From: Panorpa germanica | Lineage: Eukaryota; Arthropoda; Insecta; Mecoptera; Panorpidae | DNA: 64,000 nucleotides | Assembly (NCBI GenBank): GCA_963678705.1 | Contig: OY783215.1 | Location: 12,877,740-12,941,739 of the forward strand | Direction of reading: 5' to 3' | Shown: positions 13,333 to 23,500 of the stretch, piece after piece | Numbering within the stretch: position 1 is the first letter of the stretch | Layout of the letters: the number at the start of each line of letters is the position of its first letter | Program-made: the position numbers and the translations under genes | Notes under the pieces: generated by a model | Database searches by the model: none | The model's input: only the letters and a program-made list of their open reading frames with translations | Told to the model about the DNA's origin: nothing

Positions 13333-13627
13333 CTTTTAGAGCAGCTTGAGGAGGCAGATCCTGACCACATTCTGTGGCAATGTAAAAATACAGCAATGGC
13401 AAGAAATGGACTCCAAAGGGCGGTGCTACAGACTTCGCAGACGCTTCCTGTTAACACCCCATTTTTGATTGAGAAACCGAAATTTATAACTGCAGTAGCC
13501 ATGAATAGATCATTCTTGTTGTCTGGATATAACGTATAAGAAGAAGCAGAACAATATTAGGTGCGATAAAAGGCTATGTGCCTAGGAAGCCCGAGAAACT
13601 ATATTAAAAAAAAAAACTTTTAGAGCA
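13333..13627 (+). mobile_element. 5'-truncated LINE with 11-bp target-site duplication
   Basis: CTTTTAGAGCA occurs at 13333-13343 and again at 13617-13627, flanking a 273-bp insertion that ends in an A-run. The + strand encodes the last part of a LINE ORF2 tail (EEADPDHILWQCKNTAMARN, then FLIEKPKFITAVAMN, stop at 13537-13539), followed by a 3' untranslated region with GATAAAAGGCTATGTGCC. It is the same family as the minus-strand copy at 39155-39637, whose ORF extends further upstream. The DH-L--C pattern is the usual zinc-finger-like end of RNase H-bearing LINE polyproteins. Confidence 0.92.
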
Positions 13628-14279
13628 AGCGGTAGTTTATGAAGAGTAGTAGCCGGGCCACTTTACGGGTTAATAGACAATTAACTTTGTTGTCAATCTT
13701 GTCTACTTTCTTTGCCAACCTTGATGTCAACAACGTTCCACATGCTCTTCAAGACGCCAAATTGACACCAGGGTTGACAACCATTTGTGATTTAATTTTG
13801 TCCAGTGTAAGTTCATAAACTACTCATAGCATAATATCAACGACAATTAGGAATTCAAAACTAAAATTATTTTGGTTGTTTCTCTTAGATCAAAAACAGA
13901 TTTTTTTGTTTTCGGCACTTTTTGTTTTTTATTACGATTTACAATTTTTATAAATAACTAATTTTTTGGAATCGTAATTACTCTTCAATTCAATGATATC
14001 CAGTAATAAATTTCCAAGACGCGTGATCTATAGCTTGAATTACTTATTCAATTTGTGTTACAAATTTGCATATAAGTTAAAACAATGGAGATTAAAAAGT
14101 AATCCCAATGGCATTGTCGCTATCTTTCGACTGAACTAAATTATATGTCTTCCAAAGATTGTAGATTAACCTCGTCTGATCCCACCAAGTTATCTTCAGA
14201 CCAGACAAATAAATATCTCAAAAACATGACCAGTTAGTATTTACAATACAGATTTAATTTAAACATAAAGTTTATGTTA

Positions 14280-14470
14280 AAAATGTACAAATATCCGTGA
14301 AAGGCCATCAAGAAATCGATCAGCGACCTGCAAGGACGTTCGACGGAGTTCAATGTGCCAAGGCACAAGACTACCAACCGCAGCCACGGCCCCGGGAAGC
14401 GAAAACAATTTAAGATTGCTAGAAGTTCGTTATCCAATCAGCATTCGTCTCGCGTGGCGATGTCGAGATT
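14280..14470. other. Unexplained GC-rich island
   Basis: Around 14295-14460 the base composition rises sharply (CGATCAGCGACC, CCGCAGCCACGGCCCCGGG) compared with the AT-rich flanks. One + frame is open for about 50 codons and contains QEIDQRPARTFDGVQCAKAQ followed by a Pro/Gln/Arg-rich end and a stop near 14410. No clean splice pair was seen. It may be a relic of a mobile element, a terminal exon, or a 5' exon with its promoter. Confidence 0.3.
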
Positions 14471-14603
14471 AGGAATCTGTTAGTTTGTTCAATACTACTT
14501 CTAATTGAAATCACATAAAAACAATCTATTAAATTCAGGGTTACTTGTCACATATCATTCCAAGCACTTCACAGTACTACGCATTTTGTTTTTCTAAATG
14601 GTT

Positions 14604-14954
14604 CATAAAAGCAGAGGCGGGCTTAGGGGGTGGTAAACAGAGTAATCGCTCGGGGCCTCGCATTCTCGCGCAACAACCGAAGTAGAAAAATTCATTACTA
14701 TATATGTATTTGAATATCGCGCCTCGCTCTTTAGAAGTCGCACTAGAATCACTGCGTATATCTTTTAAGGCATTCATGTACCTTAGTTTATCATCAATAA
14801 TATTTGTCGTCTTTGTGCTTGTTAACTTTTATAACACTTCCAATATAAAATTTTATTTCTCGTCAATTATCATCAAAAATACTTACTTAGAATTTACATA
14901 AATTGTGCAAAGAAGAAGTGCCTCGCAATGGCTAAGACCGCCCCTGCATAAGAG
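14604..14954. mobile_element. hAT-type MITE, copy 1
   Basis: The element spans 14612-14946 (335 bp). Terminal inverted repeats are CAGAGGCGGGCTTAG on the left and CAGGGGCGGTCTTAG on the inverted right (13 of 15 match). Flanking 8-mers CATAAAAG (14604-14611) and CATAAGAG (14947-14954) form an 8-bp target-site duplication with one change. The CAG-GGCG start and the 8-bp duplication are characteristic of the hAT superfamily. It is closely related to 19245-19619 and encodes no transposase. Confidence 0.93.
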
Positions 14955-15069
14955 TAGTTTCAATCTTTAGAATAAATTTATTAGGTGCTTTTTGGCTCCA
15001 AATGTACATTTACAAGCAATTATTAGCAAGTCACTTGTCTATACATACGAGTGTTGCTAAAGTGAACGT

Positions 15070-15285
15070 TTGCTGTGATACACGATAACGAATCACAGTG
15101 TTAGGGCATCCGCCTTATTCGTCTGACCTGGCACCATGTGACTTTTATTTGTTCCCAAAGGTCACACTTGTATTAAAAGAAACAAGGTTTTAGACCGTTC
15201 AAGCTGTGAAGAAAAATCGGCACGTGCCATGAAAGAGCTCACTACAGAAAATTGGAGAATTGGAATTGGAAAATTCCTTTTTTTT
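15070..15285 (+). mobile_element. mariner transposase relic
   Basis: The + strand encodes HPPYSSDLAPCDFYLFPKV, the diagnostic block around the last catalytic aspartate of mariner (D,D34D) transposases. It is followed by LKETRF, an in-frame stop, and then TVQAVKKNRH, which also fits the family. The conserved block is at about 15109-15165. No terminal repeats could be assigned. The copy is broken by the stop codon and is a short fragment. Confidence 0.88.
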
Positions 15286-15930
15286 TTATTTATAAGAATA
15301 TTATAATTACTTCGATTATTTATCCTAGTTGTACATATTTGTTTAATTTATTTATTACATGACGTTGATTAGCATTGTTGTTTTTAAATATTTTTTTATA
15401 TTAGAATCATTGTTATTGAGTACCTCGGTGATAAGTACCTCGGTACCTCTTCCTTAAGTAAGAACATCGAAAAGATATCGATATTAAAAAATTATTTCAT
15501 GTTGAAAAACGTACTTAACTGAACGAAATTGATAGTTTGTAATTTACTTTTGCAACTTGTTGGTTGCAAAGAGCATGTGCGGAGTATGTTTACAGTAATA
15601 AATGAATGGCATTTAAAAAGGTTTTTTGCGCACGTATATTATATGCCTTAAATACACAAGTAAATGATAGTTAATTATAGTATTTATGCAGCTAAATGCT
15701 CAAGTAATTAAGTGAAGTTACGTTTATTTTTTTGTGAAAAGTGCCTTAGGTTTAGTCTGTGAATTTAACAATGAAAGCTGTTGTACACATGGGGCTATTA
15801 TTTCGTTTTGTTTTTTCTTTATTCATTAATTTTTTTTTATTTATTTGTACTGCGATCTGATGTGTCGGGTGACACATCTGTATCTATACAAAATTATTAC
15901 ATTTTATTAAGTCTTGAGGCGCTCTCCTCT

Positions 15931-16236
15931 TCAATCTGCTGAAGGTAGTTCTGTCTTCAAAAGTTCCATTCTTATGTATTTAGATTGTTCAGCGGATTTC
16001 ATCTTTATGTTCTTAATTTCTTCTCTCACTAGTAGTACCCCGGTCAAGATAGACATTTGATGTAATATCTCAGGAATGGTAACTCTTAGGGAAAAAACAT
16101 AAGGACCATTTTTGTAGAGAATTTTAAGATCTACAACTTCGGTTTGAGGTTTTTTTTTGATAAAGCTTACCGTTTTTGAGAAAAATCCAAAAAACCTCAA
16201 ATTTTGACCTTTGACCCCGAATAACTTTTGAAGCAC
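15931..16236 (-). other. Isolated 101-codon open frame, unassigned
   Basis: A minus-strand frame of 101 codons, longer than most in this AT-rich background. The translation includes ILYKNGPYVFSLRVTIPEI and SILTGVLLVREEIKN and ends LLKTELPSAD. There is no signal peptide and no recognised motif. No splice partners or promoter were identified. It may be part of a mobile element, since the flanking 16200-16350 region is also of different texture from the surrounding DNA. I do not claim a function. Confidence 0.3.
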
Positions 16237-17604
16237 ACACAGAATCGATGGGGATTTTTAAAACTAAATTTGTAATGGTAAACCCCAGCTCTCCACCAAT
16301 ATTTGGCTCTCCGGCAATTTTTGTTATTTGACCACTATTTTTATGTTTAAATTGACCGGATTATAGGTATTGTACATAGGAAGAGAAAAGCGCTCGCTAG
16401 AAATAAATGAAGAAAAGACGAAAAGGAGAGCAAAACTCTAAAAGGACTGCATCGCTACGGTGATGATGCTTCGCTTACAATTAACTTGTTAAGAAATAAA
16501 TATTCCTTTAAAATTATTTCTTGGTTAGCGGGCGATAAAATTGAAAAGTGCTCGTAGTTTTTAATTTCTTATTGAAGGTAAATAGCCTTTTCTTAAGTCA
16601 CAATTGAGTGACTTTGAGTATCGGGTAGCAGCAAAGTGTAGCCACCATTTTAGCCGGATCTGGATTCATTTAGTAAGGTGACTTATGTAATCTTGTACCA
16701 TTTTGAAACCAGTCATAATGCCATTAACCGGATAATTTTAAACCAGTTACATTACTTTGTTCATAAACAAGTGTCAACGTCTTTTATGGGTTCAGATGTT
16801 AGTGACCTTTGTAAATTAATCTTGATGTCAAATTAATTAGTAAATATAATTAGTATGAATATAATAACTGTTTAAATAAAATTTGGTATGCTTCGAAAAA
16901 TAATATTCCAAAATAAATTTAATAGTTTAAAATCTATAGGACCAATTCAACCATAGTTAATAATGAACCTCAGAAAATATTTGGTGTCTTTAATTGTATG
17001 CGTTAATTAAACAATGTAACGTACGAGGATAATCCGTTTTTTACCACTAGAACACATTTATTCTTTTACTTTTTTGTGATTCAATCAATGTGGAAATCAA
17101 ATAGTAATTACTCTTTTGAATTCACTTTAAATTAATCGGTAATTCAGATTACACATAAACGCTTATCCTATACAATTATCATTAACTAAATAAATCTAAC
17201 CGTTACGTCTAGACATGGTTAATCTTAGTCTGACCCTCATAAAACTTAGTATTTGTTTTTATTTCTTCTGCTTTTCCGACCTCAGTATTTTGGGGGCTTT
17301 GGCCACGTGCCCCTTTGGAAAAGGCGACTCTCTTGGCAATGTTTTTAAGTTGCGTACATTACTTACATAAATATCATGTTGTAACGGTATTAAATAAAAC
17401 GTTAGATTCCATTTTATTCGTCATAAATCTTCACCTTTATATGATTTATTATACCTACATAAATAAAACTTACGAATTCAATTAAACTTGATTTTAACAA
17501 CAATACGAATATGTTCATGCTTGGGCAGCTTAAATAAGTTGTTTTGTAATGTAACCCACTGTTATGATCCAATTCAACGTTGACTCACGTTTGATACACT
17601 AAAC

Positions 17605-17838
17605 ACAGGGTGGCCCGGAGAGTTTACATTTAGAATTCGAAGAACTAGTTTTCTATGCACTACGCATTCTTTCTTTCAGCTAGTTCTTCAATTTAAAACA
17701 CAGATGTTTTAAAAATCCAAGAAGTAAAAGAATCCGGCGAATATAAGCTAAATTGTTAAAACCGCACTAGAACTAGATAAAGATACCATAGCAGTCACAC
17801 AAAGGAGGTTTTAAGAGATACATTATGAGGCACCCTGT
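17605..17838. mobile_element. Probable small DNA transposon remnant with ACAGGGTG ends
   Basis: The left end reads ACAGGGTGGC (17605) and the right end, inverted, reads ACAGGGTGCC (ending 17838), giving a 10-bp inverted repeat with one mismatch around 234 bp of non-coding sequence. An internal near-inverted pair, GAAGAACTAGTT and AGCTAGTTCTTC, lies at about 17639-17690. ACAGGGTG termini are common in Tc1/mariner-like and other cut-and-paste elements. No confident target-site duplication was seen. Confidence 0.5.
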
Positions 17839-18758
17839 AAATCATAGATGTGATCTAATCGAAAAATTCAAATAGCAATTCATCAAACTCGATTTAAAAC
17901 TTTTTATGAATTCTCAGTGAACGCGGATGTAAATATTATATTTAAGTATTTGATACATAAAAGCAACTTCGTTTAGTTTCATTTTTAATTATAAATTTAT
18001 TCTATATAAGACAGGGACAAGTTTTTTTAAATCCACAAAAAATTTGCATTGGAGAAGTTTAATATACGTAAAATGAATCGGCAGGACAGGTTTTGCTGAA
18101 TAAAAAATGTAGAAATATGTATAAAAGTAAATATACTTGTATTATTAACCTTGCAGTTAAATTTCTGCTGGTAACCGTGTGATTAGCACCAACATTGACC
18201 CCTGCTGGGTCAATTGTAAAGCACTGGAGATTGATCCATTAGTAGCAATACGTATTGATCGATTCTAGAAGGTGTTCAATATTTAGTTTTGATGACAAGT
18301 GAGCACGAACTGAATGTAGAGTCGTAGTAGTTATATTTAAAGATGGATTATTTTTCTAAAGTTTTACCACTTTAATGACAAATAATTATAACATTTAAGA
18401 AAATCATATTTAAGATCCTGATAGTCAGTACATATTTGTACAATATATATTTCTAGAAAGATATTGTTCACAACCCAAATTAAAGTGTCCAACTATAAGG
18501 GAGGACGCCAAACCAACTTTTATAAAATTTATACTGGATTGTAGCAGATTTACACTACATTGAATCGAATCTAAGATAAATTTGTACCAGATTCCAATAA
18601 GAAGAAATAAAAACCAATTAAGTAAAAGTAGGAGTAAAGTAAACGCCAAAAAAAAAAATGTTTCACTTAAATATTATCATAAATTAGACAATTAGTTCAA
18701 TTATTAATTATGTTTCAAATTCTAACTAAATATTAATGTATTTTTCTTTTCTTTACAG

Positions 18759-18806
18759 GTGAGTCCGTACCCTTCTACGCTACTGTGCGTCAGCAAATCG
18801 TTACTG
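18759..18806 (+). CDS. Candidate micro-exon C of an unidentified + strand gene
   Basis: A strong acceptor (TTTTTCTTTTCTTTACAG) precedes a GC-richer 48-nt block followed by the donor CTG/GTATGG, with a second possible donor 5 nt further on (GTATG/GTACAT). Read in the phase delivered by the block at 11223-11307, it gives VSPYPSTLLCVSKSLL. Using the second donor, it would end in phase 2 and join to the candidate at 20159. The block is small and unrecognised, so it rests on splice signals and composition only. Confidence 0.4.
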
Positions 18807-19236
18807 GTATGGTACATTTACTTACTTAATTTTTTTTCAAGTAATGATACAGCATATTACGTCTAAGTACCAAGAATTGAATAATAATTGAACAATTAAC
18901 CTAATCCTAACAGTGTCATCACTTTCTAGAATTTATTGCAGTAGAATTTGATAATTTTAAAAAAACATGAAACAGTAGCAAATTTATTGCAAAAGTTTGG
19001 TGATCATTATATCAACAAAATGTAAGACAATTGTGAGACAAACTTATGTACAGATACCAGTGTTAGAAAGAGAAATGTTTCTTAAATTTTAGTCTTATTT
19101 AGTTACCACGAGCTGTTTTGCAGCGCCTGTAGGTGATGGACCTTGCATTAACACATGTAGTAACAGATAATACAGCAGAATCTCGATATAATTAACTAAT
19201 TGGCGGGGAGAATGTTTAAAAAAAAGTAAAAGTTTA

Positions 19237-19627
19237 TAGGTGAGCAGAGGCGGCCTTAAGGGTGGCAAGCAGAGCACCCGCCCAGGTTCTCGCTCTTGTA
19301 GGGGCCTCGCAATCTCGCGCAACAACCCAACTAGAAAAATTCATTACTATATGTGTATTTGAATCTCGCGCCTCGCTCTTTAGAAACCCCACTAGAATCA
19401 CTGCGTTTTCTTTTAAGGCATTCATGTACCTTACTTTATCATCATAAATATTTGTCGTTTTTGTGCTTGTTAACTTTTATAAAACTTTCAATATAAAATT
19501 TTATTTCTCGTCAATTATCATCAAAAATACTTACTTACAATTTACATAAATTATACAAAGAACAAGTACCTCGCAAAGTTCTGCCGCCCGAGGCCTCGCA
19601 ATGGCTAAGGCTGCCCCTGTAGGTGAA
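19237..19627. mobile_element. hAT-type MITE, copy 2
   Basis: The element spans 19245-19619 (375 bp). Ends are CAGAGGCGGCCTTAA and the inverted CAGGGGCAGCCTTAG. Flanking 8-mers TAGGTGAG (19237-19244) and TAGGTGAA (19620-19627) form an 8-bp duplication with one change. Internal sequence matches copy 1 at 14612-14946 almost throughout (CTCGCGCAACAACC, TAAGGCATTCATGTACCTTA), with about 40 bp extra. No transposase. The + and - open frames across it are by-products of the repeat. Confidence 0.93.
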
Positions 19628-20158
19628 TTTCCTTATAAAAATTCCCGGGTAGAAAGAAATCCGAGGTTTCCCTCTCCTGTTCAACTTTTTGTAGACGTAT
19701 AAGTTCTCCATTATTCTTTGTGAAGTCATAACAATTTCAATCTAATAACAATAACAGGTCAATTATTGCCTAAAGATGAAATGGATAATTTTTGTTCACT
19801 CCGTGAAACCAACAACAAATTCATTTTGAAGTGTGCGGTACGTAATTAAGTAAAAACTTAGAAAGTTTATTGAACATTATTCATATAGAAATTATAAATT
19901 GATGTTGAATTATGTTTGACACATACTAACAGATATTTGGAGAGATTTGCATGACGCTTGTCGCCCCACCTATGTCAAACTATCAAATCACCAAACATGT
20001 AGGATTGGAATTACGACATCGTTGTATATGACACGACAGGTACAGTTATTAATTAGGAGAATATTATGCTTCAAATTATAAAAATATAATCAATAATATT
20101 TCTGAATTAAAAAGACTTTCCTATTCAGTCAGTGTGCATTTGAGGTAAGCGTACACAG

Positions 20159-20280
20159 GTCCGCATATCTCGCATTAAACGCATTGAATTTATCTTATGA
20201 AAGGTGGAAGAAATGTGAAGGTGCAGACAGCGAGCATTACGAGTTAATAGTATATATGAGGCGTCCAGAAGCAAAGGGAT
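20159..20280 (+). CDS. Weak candidate exon D of the unidentified + strand gene
   Basis: A 122-nt open block with GC above background. The upstream signal is GTACACAG with a poor pyrimidine tract, and the downstream donor is a good GGGAT/GTAAGT. Read with phase 2 in, it gives SAYLALNALNLSYERWKKC, then EGADSEHYELIVYMRRPEAK. The phase agrees with the alternative donor of the candidate at 18759. The translation has no motif I recognise, and the acceptor is weak, so this could be chance. Confidence 0.25.
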
Positions 20281-20389
20281 GTAAGTGACAAATTTTGAAA
20301 ATTTGAGATAACCAGCGAACGAAAACGCCTATACGGTCTTAACTTTAAACTAAACTCGTTTTCTGAAGAATTTTACTTTTATCATCTGT

Positions 20390-20500
20390 GAATATTGAGT
20401 TTTGAGATAACGCTGGAAACAATATTCGAGTTATAAGCATCGGTATTCGACAAGTTTATTTGCATTATAATTTTATTTGGTTGTATTTATGAGTTATCCG
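20390..20500 (+). repeat. Dispersed repeat R2, copy 2
   Basis: The partner of 10200-10310: about 110 bp similar in the same orientation, including GACAAGTTTATTTGCATTA and TTGTATTTATGAG. Confidence 0.5.
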
Positions 20501-23500
20501 CGTATTTTATCAGATAGAGGATACACTTTTATATATTACTGCATGTTCAACCCAAATTTTGATTCTTCGGAGATGTCTGAGATAAATGAACTAGACGATC
20601 AATGTGCACTTTGAAATTGTACGGTACGTTTATTTACTATTCGATTTCTAAGATGGAAATAATAGGAAATAAAAATCTGAAAGTGCTATCAGATTAAATC
20701 TCGGTCTCTCTTTTGGTCCGTCGTCATCCGGATTTTAGTAGTTATACATACGATAAACGGACAATTCTTCTGAATCTGAAATGAATAGAATCTATGTAAA
20801 AGAGCCATTATAATGCTGTACGACACTCAAATCGCAACAGACAATTTCTTCTACAAAACACCAAGCACATGATTACTTAGATTTGGAACAAAAATGTAAT
20901 GCATAGTATTTTGAAATTAGGAGCTTTCATTTCTTAAAGAACCATAATTATAAATTACAGTTAATTTTAAAAGTTTTTGTAGTCAATTAATTCTGCATTA
21001 CATCTCACATCATACTCGTACATTTATGGCCATTGCCACACATTGACATTTCATCATCGACTACAACTACGACTATTTCCTTTCCACGGAATTTTATAAT
21101 AAAGGTAATTATTTCAATTGACTTTTTATTGTTTTATTTTCATTATATTTTTATAATTGAAAACAAAATTATTGCCTAATATTTCTTGGTGTTTACGTAA
21201 ACACTAAAATCTGAACGTAGTGCAGAGATTGTGTTATGAAAGAAAGTGTACATAATTGTTAATTTGGAAATGTGCCGGCTGAACCAACTGTTGCACCTTC
21301 GATGCACATCATGGTTTTATAAAAAAATATTTCTCAATGATGAAGATGTTTATTATTATTGTTTGAATTTATTACTAAATACTAAAAAGTTAGTGAAATA
21401 TATTCAGTTATTATTTCGACAACAAATCATTTTTATTTAACGAACATTAAAATAGAAACTTCTACTAATGGTAAAGTGTGCGCAAGTAGTCGATTCCATG
21501 GTGAGTGAGCCCTTAAGACTGCCTAACTTCTAGGTACATGGGAATATATGAGAACACGCACATGTATCGAACTCATTAAATCAACGATTAAATTTCTAAA
21601 TCATTAATTTACCCTTGAACTGTGTTGCAATTCCTAAAAAAGGCGAAGCTATTCGAACTTAAAATATTTGATTATTTTTTTTTAAATAATCAATAAATTT
21701 TGAAATATTCAAGGCCTTTTGAATGCTATCGATTTTATTACATATATATAATCCAGCCTACGCTTTGCATATTTTTATGTATAGACTTATTAAATATTGA
21801 ATCTAGAGGTACTCCTACAACATTAAACTATTATGAAATGTACAAATTCTATGCAAATTCATTTTTTTTACCATATAAATGGCATTCAAATTATTGTAAG
21901 TGGCAAAAGCTGACTAATTATAAATACTTGATTTAATAAGTATGACGCCATTGAATTGAGGAAGTAATTACGGATTATAATTAGAATAGTGCATTAAATG
22001 TAATTGCAAAAGTATAGATAAAAATGATTTAGAAGATTACACAATCGTTCTATTTTTTGTGAATCTTAAAGACTAATCCAAAGTACTTAATTGAGTAGGT
22101 AAAAAAAGATACAGCGATTGCGTAGAACTGTTCATTACCCTAAATTGTAAATACATATATTCAAATTTGAAAATTACTTTGGGATGATCACAATCTATGA
22201 ATCTTTTTCTTTCAATATATTTAGATTTTATTATTGAGAAAGTAATAGTTTGAAACGTAAACGTATGTAGATCTTGAAATAGTGAAATGAATAATCAGAG
22301 CGTAAATATTGGTCATAAACATATTGGTCAAGATCCCGGGCCACCATACATACATGCGTCGGTCAGCAGCTAAGTAACACAAGTATCATAAATTGCATTA
22401 CCTGCAGCTGGTTGGTTGCATACCTGTAGTATTTGTATTGTCTTGTCAAATATTCAATGAAAACAAGTCCTGGTACAAATTATTATTACGTGATCGTGTT
22501 ACAGATATGTATAGGTTATGATCACGCACAATGTACGGCACTGATCGCTTGATAATTCATTTATATATCGTTGCATTCTTAGATGACTTACAACGCTTAA
22601 GCTAATTAGGTTATCAAGATCAGGGCGTCAGTCTAAAAGTTATATTATATAAAATTATATAATATATAAAATATATATTTTAAACATTACCGTTCAAACG
22701 AAGCAGTGGCTTGACAAGTCCCAGAAAACATTTGGATATACATATTATATTCAAGGTACATACATTCATGTATACTGCATATTCCATGTATATGCTGTTG
22801 TGATGTAAAACGTACACTGTATGTCATATGTATGTGCAAATGCAAAGTATGTATGTGCTTATTTAAACTTTGCTGCATGTACATGGTATGTACTGTCATG
22901 TTTATTCATTTCATGTATATGCAATATATATACAGGATATTATTTTCACATTATGGAGCAAATATGAATATACAGAGAATATCTAATGATATGTGGAGTG
23001 TTATTCGGACACCGTATTTTTGACGTGAAAAAACAATGCTTTATCAACACATAAAATTGCAAAAGTAGCGTCACTAAAAGCACTGTAACTTATAAATTAA
23101 TGTTCGGAATGTCATAAAACTTTGACACATATCTTTTGAGGGTTGGTACTATCTAAAAATCATATGGATTTGTCAATAGTGACGCCATCTATATCTCATT
23201 TTACGAAGTTATTGAGTGATGTGTTAAAGCATAAGTAGGTAATGCACAAGAGCGCTGGAAATTTGACACGCAATGCATAAGACACTTATTTAACCAGAAG
23301 GTGTCAAACCTATATTTTACTTAATTTGCTTATTTTGTTCAAAAATTGTAATTTTAAAAATCGTATAACCTTTTAAAGGGCGCTTTTAAACCGTTACAGA
23401 GTAAGTGGTTTTTGTGGTTTGTACCTGTTGATATTTCAATTGTAATTCAATTTAACAACATACTGAATAAAACGCGTTATTGCAAAAATATAAAATACCT

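Noticed and set aside
13302..13502. 66-codon minus-strand frame, with a twin at 39264-39488 on the + strand
   Set aside because: Both are antisense to the same LINE ORF2 tail.
22687..23023. Met/His/Tyr-rich open frames on both strands
   Set aside because: Generated by a degenerate TATG/CATA-type simple sequence; both strands open for the same trivial reason.
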